The position numbers were made by a program, and so were the translations under genes. A stretch of 64,000 nt of DNA from Hordeum vulgare subsp. vulgare (taxonomy: Eukaryota > Streptophyta > Magnoliopsida > Poales > Poaceae): the NCBI RefSeq assembly GCF_904849725.1, contig NC_058518.1, forward strand, positions 331,226,581-331,290,580, read 5' to 3'. Positions 10,660 through 21,775 of this stretch are shown piece by piece (position 1 is the stretch's first letter; the number at the start of each line of letters is the position of its first letter). The notes under the pieces are model-generated. The model ran no database searches and was not told where the DNA came from. It saw only the letters and a list, made by a program, of their open reading frames with translations.

Positions 10660-13600
10660 ATGGCCACGTCGTCGACGCTGAGCCAGACGCAGCGGTACGC
10701 TGCGGGTGCGCTCCTCGCGCTCGCGCTCCGCCAGGCGCAGATCCACCAGCGCATCCTTCTCGGCTCTCACGGCCTCGACTTGGGCCCCGACCCTGAGACC
10801 GCCGTCCTCTCCAGCGACGACTCCGACGGCCGCGACCTTTGGACCCACGACTCCCGCGGCCTCCTCCGCCCCGTCCTCAGGTCGCCCCTCTCCCCCCCCT
10901 ACCTCTCACATGCAGCATGCTCCGTCTCTTGAATGTTGATACGGCGTGTCATGGTGCGCGCGTCGCGTACGTTTCAATTCTCAGGTTTCTTGAGATCGAC
11001 CCCAAGGCCTGGCCGGGCGTGGAGAAGACGGCGGCCACCTCCGAGCCCAAGCACCACATTGGAGCCGTACGTGCCAACAAAACAACGCCGCGCTGAATTC
11101 CACCCCCATTTCGACGTACCGTGTGACGTTTCCTCGCGCGCGCAGTTTCTCCGGAAAGTCTTCGAGGACGAAGATGACGGCGAGAAGGCCGCCGCCGACA
11201 GGTCCGACCTCGAGCTCGCGCTCGCCAAAGCCGTCGACGCGATGGCGATGGGCCTGGAGAACGACGTAGCACCGGGCGACCTGCTCAAACAACACGTGTT
11301 CGGCCCCGCCAACAATGACGAAGAACCGGCTGACGACGGGTCGCCGTCGTCCCCGGGAAGCGGCGGGCGCTCCAAGGATTACCGGAAGATGGCGGTGCTG
11401 TACATGCTCCTCTCAGCCTGCGTGGCGGACGTGAACATGGGCGAGGACGGCATGGGGTCACCCCGCATCAGGAAGGGCTACGACGCCCGCCACCGCGTCG
11501 CGCTCCGGCTGATCGCCACCTGGCTCGACGTCAAGTGGATCAAGATGGTAACCAACCTCCATTCCTCCAGAATGCGCATAACAAAGCAGCATGCTAGCTA
11601 GTTCCAACCCTGCCGTGCTGAATTTTTTTCTTTGGCATCGAACACCTTTGGCATTGTAGGAAGCTGTCGAGATAATGGTTGCTTGCTCTGCTATGGCTGC
11701 AGCGAAAGAGGAAGAGAAATCGCGTCAAAGTACGTCGCCGAGAAGCAGGTGGCAGAAATGGAGGCGCGGGGGGATCATCGGCGCCGCCGCCTTGACCGGA
11801 GGGACGCTCATGGCCATCTCCGGGGGTGATTATTATGTTACACGGTTTCAAAACCAATCTTGATGACAACTCTCCTCGATCTGCTGGACTAAAATTAACT
11901 GAATCTTTTTACAGGTCTAGCTGCTCCAGCGATTGCTGCAGGGTTTACTGCTCTTGCTCCGACGTTGCACGCACTTGTCCCTGTTATAGGGGCTAGCGGA
12001 TTTGCTGCTATAGCTACAGCTGCTGGACACACCGCTGGATCAGTAGCAGTTGCTGCATCATTTGGAGGTGGGACTGAATATTAGTTTAGATGATGATCCA
12101 GAAGGTTTTAATCGTCCACAGTAACTGATCGTCATCTTTGGTTGGAATCAGCTGCTGGAGCTGGGTTAACTGGTTCTAAAATGGCCAAAAGAATTGGAGA
12201 TGTGAAAGAATTCGAGTTCAAAGCCCTCGGCGGGAATCATAACCAGGGTGTAGGTGTTTGTTCTCTTTCAGTTGTACACTGGTCCATCCAATATGCACTG
12301 TCAACGTTGTTTACATAAGATGAACTGGGTTTCATGGTTTTTTCCCTCACAGCGCCTAGCCGTTTGCATCATGGTTTCTGGATTTGCTTTTAACGACGAC
12401 GATTTTTTAAAGCCATGGGAAGGATGGAAGACTAATTTAGAGAGGTACTTTTTCCTAATACAGTATTTGTTGAGCACAGCTCTTATTATTCTATTCCCAT
12501 TCCTTAGCAGCATATTTTTATGCTTTAATGCTGCAACAAGTAAACAAACACCAGAAATTAGATTTATCATACAAGACATCAGATAACATTGATAGAGGTG
12601 AATTTTTGCATAATTCTTTTTTCAGCAACAAGCTTGCATTGAGTGATTATTTCCAAGAAGAAGCTTACCATGCATAACTAGACATCCTTTGCAATTCTCA
12701 CTGGCAATTGGCAGGTACATTCTTCAGTGGGAGACTAAGCATATAATTGCCTTGAGTACAGCAATACAGGATTTTCTGGCATCAAGTAATGTTCATGATT
12801 CATCCATAATGTGCACTCCGCACGTGCTTTAATTAATTTTATTAAGAATTGCGGTTATCACGGCAGGAGTTGCAATGGAGTTGATGAGGGAAGGTGCAAT
12901 GCAGACTGTGTTAAGTGGTATAATTTCAGCATTTGCATGGCCTGCTACCTTGGTAGCTGCTGCAGATTTTATTGACAGTACATGGTCCATTGCTATTGAC
13001 AGGTGCCTTCTTGCGCTCTTCTGACCTAGATCTGGCACCTTTTTTTTTCTCTAGTAACATCCAAAGCATAGTTTCACAAAACTAAACGCTACCCGAAAAT
13101 ATATGAGAGCACGGCTCCACACTCTGAGACAGACATACCAGCTTTGAATAAAAAAATCGTTTGAAAATCTGTAGTATACAGCAAAAAAAAAAAATGATTC
13201 TCCTAGTTGTCAGTCAGATTTAGAATTCAAGTTTTGGAAATCCAAACCGGCTGAATTTTCACCAGTGTCTAGTTACTTGTCAAAAAAATGGTTCCAGCCA
13301 CTATTTCGTAGTTCGTTCTTTCCAACTTAGCCCGCGTTCTTGTAATCTTTTCTACCTGATAAATCTAGTAGATGATTCCAGATCAGATAAGGTTGGGACA
13401 ATGCTTGCTGAAGTGTTGCTCAATGGACTGCAAGGAAGCAGGTGCCTATACCTGAATCATACCTGCAATCTAGATAATTCGGTAAACTCTTGTGTCTGCA
13501 CGGAACTAATTTTCTCCCCCATATCACAATCATTTCCAGGCCTGTTACTCTCATAGGTTTTTCGCTCGGCGCGCGTGTTGTGTTCAAATGTTTGCAGGAA

Positions 13601-14587
13601 TTAGCTCTTTCGGGCAATAACGGTACGTATCTTGTGCTTTTCTGTAGACCATGCAGGAGCATAATTATGTATATACTACTCCCTCTGTACCTAAATACTT
13701 GTAGTTGGGGAGAAGTAGTCCCCAACTACAAGTATTTAGGTACAGAGGGTGTACGTGTTAGCCAATATGGCCCGTTTGGCTGAGGAACATTTCTGGTTCC
13801 TATATATGAAACATTTCGCGAAAGCTTCTCGTTCATTCGAAACGAGCCCTGGGCGCTAAATGTCTGCCAATATGGAGTTAGTTGTTTATTCATTCAGCTG
13901 ACAAACTGAACATGAACAGAGGGAATAGTCGAGAGGGCTGTGCTGATAGGGGCACCGGTCTCAGTTAAAGACGAGCTGTGGGGGGCTGCCAGGAAGGTAA
14001 GGGGAGCAGTGATTCTGACCTTCTTCCCCCAGGAAACTGCGACGAATGGTTCTTATTGGGAAGTTTCCATGTGAAATCCTACACAGCTGAACCCACATGC
14101 ATGTACGTGCAGGTGGTTGCTGGAAGGCTTGTGAACGTGTACTCCACTAACGACTGGATCCTCGGCGTCACATTCAGGGCGAGGTAACTAACTCGTGCCC
14201 CTCAATGCTCTTTGTTTTTCGTCGAAAAGAGAGAGGGAAGAAACCTCGGCCTCTGCATCGAGCGATGCGCGCAGCCCTCTGAATGCTCTGACAAAGTGGC
14301 ATCTCGTGCAGTCTGCTCACGCAAGGCTTGGCTGGCATCCAGGCGGTCCATGTCCCCGGAGTTGAAAACGTACGCCTGCTTGCTTGCGACACTCAACTGA
14401 GTGAACCTCGTTCCTGTGTGAGTTACATTTTCTTGATCGGGTTGCTGCTCGGCCAACGCAGGTTGATGTCAGCGAGCTCGTCGTCGGGCACTCCTCCTAC
14501 CTAGGACTCATGCAGCAGATCCTGGAGCAGCTGGAGCTGAATACCTACTACCCGGTCTTCTCCCCCGGCACGCCCAGATCGAAATAA
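10660..14587 (+). CDS. TMCO4/DUF726 family membrane protein with alpha/beta-hydrolase fold (15 exons, 631 aa)
   Basis: Exons: 10660-10880, 10985-11066, 11146-11547, 11660-11825, 11915-12067, 12152-12249, 12353-12444, 12715-12785, 12867-13002, 13382-13441, 13540-13622, 13920-13996, 14113-14183, 14312-14369, 14462-14587. All introns are GT-AG and all phases agree; the total is 1896 nt, 631 codons plus stop. The start ATG opens MATSSTLSQTQRYAAGALL, as I recall for plant members. Exons 4-6 give a Gly/Ala-rich hydrophobic stretch (about residues 270-370) expected to be membrane-spanning. Exon 11 carries GFSLG (Ser502), the nucleophile elbow; candidate acid and base are Asp561 (STNDW) and His600 (VVGHSS). 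In the family the protein is a membrane-associated putative hydrolase of unsettled function; mammalian and yeast relatives are linked to the secretory system. Nothing is missing or broken, so this is probably an active gene. The exact exon 6 donor (GTAGGT) was chosen to keep frame. Confidence 0.9.
13678..13752. mobile_element. Miniature Stowaway element, near-perfect hairpin, in intron 11
   Basis: A 31-bp arm (13681-13711) and its exact inverted copy (13719-13749) are separated by only 7 bases. The arm starts CCCTCTGTACC, the Stowaway end. In the pre-mRNA this would form a 31-bp hairpin. Confidence 0.85.
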
Positions 14588-14692
14588 CCGCGATGCCCTT
14601 CTGCTACTCGCATGAACGTGGCACCATGATTCGTGCGACAGGGACGGTGTTACCTGTGATGAATATAGTCACCAGAGCCTGTATGTATAGCT

Positions 14693-14698
14693 AATAAA
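14693..14698 (+). terminator. Polyadenylation signal AATAAA of the TMCO4-like gene
   Basis: AATAAA lies 105 bases after the stop codon in a 3' UTR without other features, which is a normal spacing for a plant 3' end. Confidence 0.6.
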
Positions 14699-14819
14699 GG
14701 AAACTTTTGTTGTAAGGTAAAGGGAAGAAAAAAACGATATTTCCATAGACTAGTTTGATTGACTAGCGAAATACCCATGCGAGTAAAAAGCTGACACTGC
14801 GAGTTTAGAAGATACGTCA

Positions 14820-15745
14820 TTATTCAACTCAAGCTCTGATCTCAAGCTTTTTTAGATGGGAAAAGATTATCTTCCACCGGCCGATCCACCCAATCCATCC
14901 GTCACCCTGCTCGTCCGTTAAATCTCGAAACTGGATCGGTGTTTCAGAAACTGGGCAGGTGTTTCACAAAGCTGCCTGGTACGTGCCTTCGCCTCCGCCC
15001 CGACGACCTTGCCGCCGCCGGCCTGCTGCGGCCCCGTCGCCCCTCCGCCGTCGGCCTGCTGCGGCCCCGACGACCTCGCCGCCGGCCTGCTGCGGTCCCG
15101 TCGCCCCTCCGCCGTTGGCCTGCTGCGGCCACGACGACCTCGCCGCCGCGGGCCTGCTCAGCCTCGCCGGAGCTGCCGCCGTTGCCATGGCCTTCCCCGC
15201 CCTGCTCCCGGCCCCGTCGGCGAGCTCCCGCGACCACGGGGCAGCCTCCTCGCCTCATGCGGCCAGGGCCAGCCGCCCATCGCCCACACCGCCGGAGTGC
15301 TGCGGCGTCCCAGCCCGCTCTCGGCTCCGCCGTAGCCCCTCGGCCACGCCGGCGAGCTCCCGCAACCAGGGGGCTAGATGCCTTGCCGCCCGTCGCCCCG
15401 CACCGCCATAGCGCGGCCCCATCCCAGCCCGCTGCAAAAAATTCCTGAAACATGACCTTTGTTGCAAAAAATTCTTCCGCAACAGCACCTATGTTTGCAG
15501 AAAGACGAACAATTTTTTTCCTGAAACAAGCAATTGTTTCTGAAACTCGACCGTTGTTTCAGGATTTAATGGATCCAAAGTTTATTTTTTGCAACAAAGC
15601 GATTGTTTCTGCAACTCGAACGTCGTTTCAGGAATTAAATCAGGAGCGGATTGGACGGCTATGGGCGAGATCGAACGGCTGTGGAGGTGATGGATTTTTA
15701 GTAAATATCCACCGGTGGATTGGTAGCAGCCCCTTTTTAGATAGG
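14820..15745. repeat. GC-rich low-complexity block with short tandem repeats, flanked by GTTTCAG/CTGAAAC-rich arms
   Basis: 14990-15200 repeats a unit built from GACGACCTCGCCGCCG, GCCTGCTGCGG and CCCGTCGCCCCTCCGCCG with small changes. All frames on both strands stay open for 60-170 codons, which is what such composition produces by itself. The flanks (14935-14975 and 15445-15640) repeat GTTTCAGAAACT, TTGCAAC and CTGAAAC motifs. This looks like a nonautonomous transposon with a GC-rich core, but terminal repeats and a duplication are not clear. I do not call a gene here. Confidence 0.5.
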
Positions 15746-15919
15746 AGGCATCTGCCCGGCCTTAAACTAAGGCCCTTACAAGGTTCACACCAGATTAAGG
15801 AAAGGAAGGAGAGGTAGTAGATACAGGCTATCAGGCCATACACGTGACGCAGCACGGTAAGATAAGCAAGAACGGTCATCATGAAGACCGAGGCATGGGC
15901 CGTCCACCTCTAACCAGCC

Positions 15920-17023
15920 CTACACAGCACGCCGGAGTTCAGTGCACTTTGTTCGCACCCTTGACGCGAGTCCATTCACGAGCCTTCTGTCTTGGCGCCT
16001 TGCCAGCAGCTTCCACAGCTGCAATAGAGAAACAGTTTTGTACAACAGGTCAGCTCGGTGCCGAATGAAAATACCCTCTATCAAAGCTTTATTCCTAATG
16101 GTCCAAAGTGCCCACGCAATAGCCCCAAGTCCAATACATGCGAGTCGTTTCTGTCTCCCTCTCAGGTCTCTCGCGAGACGATAAAAATCCGAAAAACCAG
16201 ACGGGTTCCAACCATTCCCGGCCACCTCTCTTACCGCGCTCCATACAAATCGCGCCATAACGCATCGAAACAATATATGATCTCTATCCTCACTCTCCCC
16301 ACACCAGGGACAGTTCCCATCTCCAGGACCACGATGTTTCTGAACTTGGTCCCCACTAGTAATCCTATTTCCGGCCACTTGCCAAAGAAAGATCAGAATT
16401 TTGGTCGGTAAAGGGGCTTTCCAAATACCAGAAAGGTCACATTGCGGGAACCCACGAAAGATTTCTTTATATAAAGACCCAGTAGTGAATTGGTCGGACG
16501 GATCAAGCCGCCAAATCACCTCATCCTTCCCATCAGAAAGGTGCACATGTTGTAGATGCGAACGAAGCTCATCCCACTCAATCATATCAGGAGGACCAAG
16601 GGAGCGCCGAAACCTGGGGTCCCATCGTTCCTGGTGCCACACATCCGCCACCCTCGCATTTTGGTTCCCAGCAATGGCACATAATCGAGGGAACGCCTCC
16701 TGAAGGGGACGATCCAGGAGCGAGCGATCCCACCAAAAGGAGATAGATCGGCCATTTCGCAATGTGAACTTAGTCTCCAGCCGTAAGAGGGGTTGTACTA
16801 TTCGAATGTCCCTCGCAAACTGAGATAAAGAGACATTGCGTTTGAACTCCACTCCATCCACATCAAGGTATTTCGCCCTAAAAATGTCAAGCCAAGGCCC
16901 ACCCTGTCCAGTGAGGGTTTTCCATGCCCATTTGGCCATAAGGCACCATTTCATAATCTTGGTTTTAATCACCCCCAAGACTCCCAGCTCCTTTGGTTGG
17001 CAAATGTGTTCCCACCTCACCAT
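15920..17023 (-). pseudogene. LINE ORF2, C-terminal part with zf-RVT domain
   Basis: This 367-codon open stretch holds the segment after the reverse transcriptase. It includes SFWWDRSLLDRPLQEAFPR-type text and a zinc-binding-like block, CPWCGESEDRDHILFRCVMA (CxxC...HxxxxC), at about residues 240-260, which is the zf-RVT signature of plant LINE ORF2. It is followed by the normal C-terminal IRNKALIEG-type motif. It is separated from the upstream block by a single stop near 17037, so it is a piece of one former ORF2 and not a gene of its own. Confidence 0.85.
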
Positions 17024-17038
17024 GTGGTATTTTTGTTT

Positions 17039-18607
17039 CTAGTTTTCCTTTGTCCAAAAGAATCTGGATCTCACCCTATCCAATTTATCATGAATCCCAT
17101 CCCGAAGCAAGTAGAATCCCATAATGAACATCGGAATGTTAGTAAGACAATCATTAACCAGAACAAAACGACCTCCCGAAGCAAGGAGCTTTCCTTGCCA
17201 TGTCTCCACATGTGCCTCAGCCTTATCAACCATCGGCTGGAAATCCATCATGGAGAGAGCCCTCGGAGAAATAGGCATCCCCAAATATTTCATGGGGATG
17301 GAGCCTAGTTCGCAATTCATCAGATGGACCGTGCGGAGCTGCGATTCAAGATCACCTCTAGTCACAAGCGCCTTACTTTTATCAAAGTTAATTTTGAGGC
17401 CCGACATCTCCTGAAAACACATGAGGATAAACTTTAGGTTTATAATCTCCCTCTTCGAATTTTTGATGAAAATAAGGGTATCATCAGCGTACTGCAAGTG
17501 AGAAATCCCTTCAGGAATAATAGACAATGCCACACCCGAAATGTGCCCAGCCAATTTAGCTCTATCCAGAATGCCTGGCAAGGCATCTACCGACACATTA
17601 AAAAACAACGGAGAAATGGGGTCTCCGTGACGAAAGCCCCTCTTATTTCGTAAATAAGGGTCGATCTGGTTGTTAAGGTTGATAGTCGTTTGGTCCCCAC
17701 AAACAAGTTGATGCATCCAACTTATCCAAAGGGGGTCAAAGCCCTTCTAGCGCAAGACCTCCTAAAAAAAGTCCCATCTCACTCTATCGTACGCCTTCTC
17801 GAAATCAAGTTTTAGGATAAACACATCTTCCTTAGATTGTCGAATCTCGTGCAACACCTCATGCAAGACGGCAACTCCGTCCAAGATACTCCTCCCTCTA
17901 ATAAATGCAGATTGACCCGAGTCGATAATCTTATGTGCCACCGGGGCAAGCCGTTGAGCGAAGCCTTTAGCCAACAACCGAAAAATGATGTTAATAAGTG
18001 TGAGAGGCCGGAACTGCCGAATGTTGTCTGCACCATTGACCTTCGGAATAAGAGCAAGAATGCCATAATTTAGCCTTTTCACGTCTATCCTCCCCAACGT
18101 AAATTCATGGACCATTTCCGCAAATTGGGGGCCTATCGTGCTCTAGATTTTCTTGTAAAAAATCACGGGGAACCCGTCCGGCCCTGGGGCCATGCTCACT
18201 CTCATTGCCTTTAAGTTGGCAGTAATCTCTTGAAGAAAAAAAGGTCTGTTTAGCGCTAAATTATCCAGTCGAGACACCCTCCTATGGCCAGTCCACATAT
18301 TCGGCCCCAAAGACACAACTCCACCTCCGGCTACACCCAAAAGACCTCTATAGAAACCATCCACATGGGACCTAAGGGTAGCTTCCTCGGAGTACGTAGT
18401 CCCGCCCTCGTGGAGGAGAGAAATCATGCACCTCCTCCTTCGGCCATTGGCCACCGCATGGAAGAATTCCGTGCTAGCATCCCCATTCAGCACCCACTTT
18501 TGTTGCCCACGTTGCTTCCAGTACAAATCTTCGCATGTCAAAATGAAAACCATCTCATCTTCAAGCTCGTATCTCCGCGCCCATTCCCCTCTAGAGAGGC
18601 CAGACAC
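17039..18607 (-). pseudogene. LINE ORF2, reverse transcriptase domain (broken by stops)
   Basis: Three open blocks join here: 18143-18607, 17762-18115 and 17039-17716. The first holds the RT entry (GDASTEFFHAVANGRRRR and APGPDGFPVIFYKKI). The second holds the palm start (IALIPK-like text, RPLTLIN, GQSAFIRGRSILDG and LDFEKAYDRV). The third holds GFRHGDPISPLFFN and the catalytic YADDTLIF at about 17480. Stops between the blocks (for example at about 18118 and 17760) destroy the frame. In a live LINE this protein would nick target DNA and copy the element's RNA in place. Confidence 0.9.
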
Positions 18608-18959
18608 ATCCGCGTGCGTGTCCAGCCCCTTAATTTCTCACAACAAAGCCTCCTTGCGAGCCTTAGAGAAACTGCCAAAGTTAGCCTCCGTCCTCTGAGA
18701 TGATGTCTAGTACGACGGATACAATGCTAGCACTCATCCATCAAGTCACACAACGGCCCGTATCTATGGGGCCTACATCCTCTCGCTTTCTCCCAGATAT
18801 CATACACTCTCTCCAAAATTCCTGGCTGGAGCAGCCACTGGCGTTCGAAAAAAACCCGTTTCGAAGGGCGTCTTGTTCCCTCGCCCGAGTTCATAATTAA
18901 CTAACACTAGTGATCCGACCCCAGCCTAGTTTCCGCCATCAGCGAGCACGAGGATATTT

Positions 18960-19641
18960 AGCCTCCCATTCCATGGAGACAAAAACCCGATCAAGCACAC
19001 ACCTCACCGGGAGATCCTAGTTGTTAGACCAAGTGAAGCGAGCACCAACCCTTGGGAGATCGATAAGTTGGAGGTCTGCTATCCAATCATTAAAATTGTC
19101 CACCAGCCCTTGGTCGAGAATTCTCCTATTGCTCTTATCATCAGTTGATCTAATAAGATTAAAATCACCTCCCACAAAAACCGGCATAGAGGTTCCCTCA
19201 ATCTTAGCATACAATTCCCTTAGGAAATCGAGGGAACGTGAGTGGTCAGACGGACCGTACACCACGAGAAATTCCCACTTGAACTTGTTATTTCTCTGAG
19301 TAACTTTCGCCCCAAGAACCCCCCCCCCCCCCCCTGGAGAAAGAGATTTCCCCGTAGACATCCTTATTCAACTCGAGGAGGATCCCACCCGATCATCCCG
19401 TAACCAGAACCCACTCCTAGTGGAACCGATCACCTCCACCAAGAGCATCTACCTCAATTTGAGAAAAGGAAGGCAGAATTATCTCTTGCAACCCCACAAA
19501 ATCCATCTTTTGGTCCCTGATATATTCGATCAGTTGGCGATGCCGGTCCTGCTGCCCAAACCCCCTCATATTCCATATTAGGACTTTCACTGGGGCACCA
19601 AGGGGATCGGGCCCCCGCCCCCTCAACATCACATTCCTCAC
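18960..19641 (-). pseudogene. LINE ORF2, apurinic-type endonuclease domain
   Basis: The start of the endonuclease is visible as VLIWNMRGFGQQDRHRQL and DFVGLQEI at 19480-19590 (the N and E metal-binding residues). Further on it reads FLVVYGPSDHSRSLDF and VFVGGDFNLIRS (the GDFN motif), and RFTWSNN near 19017. Between these the frame is broken around 19320-19420, where a long C/G run (19321-19334) is a likely slippage site. Confidence 0.85.
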
Positions 19642-19894
19642 GGATCGGTAGGCTGGCAGGGTCCTCTAGAGCCGAGGCAGCGTCAGCCAGCGCCACTTCG
19701 GCCGCAATGGTGCGAGCCAGATCCCTCCTGGCTGAGGCCTCCACAAGAGCAGCTTGCGCTGCCTCTTGAGACCGAAAACTCTCGATCACCTCTAAGGGGG
19801 ATTTCCCTTCCGTCCCCAGCACAATATTGCAGGCACTCGCCACTCTCAAAAGATGTGCGTCATTAGCCAACGCAAGCACCTTAAAGGAAGACAT
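19454..19894 (-). pseudogene. Probable LINE ORF1, C-terminal part
   Basis: This Ala-rich open stretch lies directly upstream of and overlapping the endonuclease start in another frame, which is the position ORF1 takes in plant LINEs. No zinc knuckle is visible in it. It is cut at 19907 by the Angela LTR. The call rests on position more than on motifs. Confidence 0.5.
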
Positions 19895-19907
19895 AGACCG
19901 GGTTAAG

Positions 19908-21723
19908 GGTTGGGGAACGCCGCATGGGAAACAAAAATTTTCCTACGCGCACGAAGACCTATCATGGTGATGTCCATCTACGAGAGGGGATGAGTGATCT
20001 ACATACCCTTGTAGACCGTACAGCAGAAGCGTTAGAGAACGCGGTTGATGTAGTGGAACGTCCTCACGTCCCTCGATCCGCCCCGCGAACAATCCCGCGA
20101 TCAGTCCCACGATCTAGTATCGAACGGACGGCACCTCCGCGTTCAGCACACGTACAGCTCGACGATGATCTCGGCCTTCTTGATCCAGCAAGAGAGACGG
20201 AGAGGTAGAAGAGTTCTCCGGCAGCGTGACGGCGCTCCGGAGGTTGGTGATGACCTTGTCTCAGCAGGGCTCCGCCCGAGCTCCGCAGAAACGCGATCTA
20301 GAGGAAAAACCGTGGAGGTATGTGGTCGGGCTGCCGTGGAAAAGTCGTCTCAAATCAGCCCTAAAACCTCCGTATATATAGGTGGGAGGGAGGGGGCCTT
20401 GCCTTGGGGTCCAAGGACCCTCAAGGGGGTCGGCCAAGCCAAGGGGGAGGACTCTCCCCCCCCAAACCGAGTTGGACTAGGTTTGGTGGGAGGGAGTCCT
20501 CCTCCCTTCCCACCTCCTCCTTTTTTTTTTCCTCTTGATTTTTCTTCTCTTGGCGCATAGAGCACTTTTGGGCTGTCCCACCAGCCCACTAAGGGCTGGT
20601 GTGTCTCCCCCAAGTCCTATGGGCTTCCCCGGGGTGGGTTGCCCCCCCGGTGAACTCCCAGAACCCATTCGTCATTCCCGGTACATTCCCGGTAACTCTG
20701 AAAACCTTCCGGTAATCAAATGAGGTCATCCTATATATCAATCTTCGTTTCCGGACCATTCCAGAAACCCTCGTGACGTCTGTGATCTCATCCGGGACTC
20801 CGAACAACATTCCGTAACCAACCATATAACTCAAATACGCATAAAACAACGTCGAACCTTAAGTGTGCAGACCCTGCGGGTTCGAGAACTATGTAGACAT
20901 GACCCGAGAGACTCCTCGGTCAATATCCAATAGCGGGACCTGGATGCCCATATTGGATCCTACATATTCTACGAAGATCTTATCGTTTGAACCTCAGTGC
21001 CAAGGATTCGTATAATCCCGTATGTCATTCCCTTTGTCCTTCGGTATGTTACTTGCCCGAGATTCGATCGTCAGTATCCGCATACCTATTTCAATCTCGT
21101 TTACCGGCAAGTCTCTTTACTCGTTCCGTAATACAAGATCCCGCAACTTACACTAAGTTACATTGCTTGCAAGGCTTGTGTGTGATGTTGTATTACCGAG
21201 TGGGCCCCGAGATACCTCTCCGTCACACGGAGTGACAAATCCCAGTCTTGATCCATACTAACTCAACTAACACCTTCGGAGATACCTGTAGAGCATCTTT
21301 ATAGTCACCCAGTTACGTTGCGACGTTTGATACACACAAAGCATTCCTCCGGTGTCAGTGAGTTATATGATCTCATGGTCATAGGAATAAATACTTGACA
21401 CGCAGAAAACAGTAGCAACAAAATGACACGATCAACATGCTACGTCTATTAGTTTGGGTCTAGTCCATCACATGATTCTCCCAATGACGTGATCCAGTTA
21501 TCAAGCAACAACACCTTGTTCATAATCAGAAGACACTGACTATCATCGATCAACTGGCTAGCCAACTAGAGGCATGCTAGGGACGGTGTTTTGTCTATGT
21601 ATCCACACATGTAAATGAGTCTTCATTCAATACAATTATAGCATGGATAATAAACTATTATCTTGATACAGGAATTATAATAATAACCATATTTATTATT
21701 GCCTCTAGGGCATAATTCCAACA
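19908..21723 (-). repeat. 3' LTR of the Angela element (1816 bp)
   Basis: It is an almost exact copy of 27012-28835. Its element-interior edge is at 21723 (CCAACA in plus reading), next to the polypurine tract. Length differences from the partner are in C and T runs near 20460, 20520 and 20645. Confidence 0.95.
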
Positions 21724-21736
21724 GTCTCCCACTTGC
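21724..21736 (-). promoter_or_regulatory. Polypurine tract of the Angela element
   Basis: On the minus strand the bases just before the 3' LTR read AAGTGGGAGAC, a purine-rich plus-strand primer site in the right position. Confidence 0.7.
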
Positions 21737-21775
21737 ACTAGAGTCAATAATCCAGCCCTCACATCACCATGTGAA

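Larger units (their letters stand above)
15760..19907 (-). mobile_element. Decayed LINE (RIX) non-LTR retrotransposon
   Basis: Read on the minus strand, the order is ORF1 C-terminal part, endonuclease, reverse transcriptase, and a C-terminal zf-RVT-type domain, which is the plant L1-like layout. Several in-frame stops and at least one frameshift separate the blocks, so the copy is dead. The 3' end lies near 15760; I see no long A tail there. The 5' end is cut at 19907, where the Angela element begins. Confidence 0.85.

Noticed and set aside
10444..11400. Several overlapping open frames on the minus strand across the first exons of the TMCO4-like gene
   Set aside because: They are shadows of GC-rich exons; the plus-strand exon chain explains the region with consistent splice phases.
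14939..15453. Long overlapping open frames (150-169 codons) on both strands
   Set aside because: They come from GC-rich tandem repeats with few stop codons in any frame; no domain, no splice context, and the text is Pro/Ala/Arg low complexity.
20165..20668. Open frames in the Angela LTRs (repeated at 27269-27961)
   Set aside because: They are the same LTR sequence twice, not conserved in the older copy, and LTRs of this family are noncoding.
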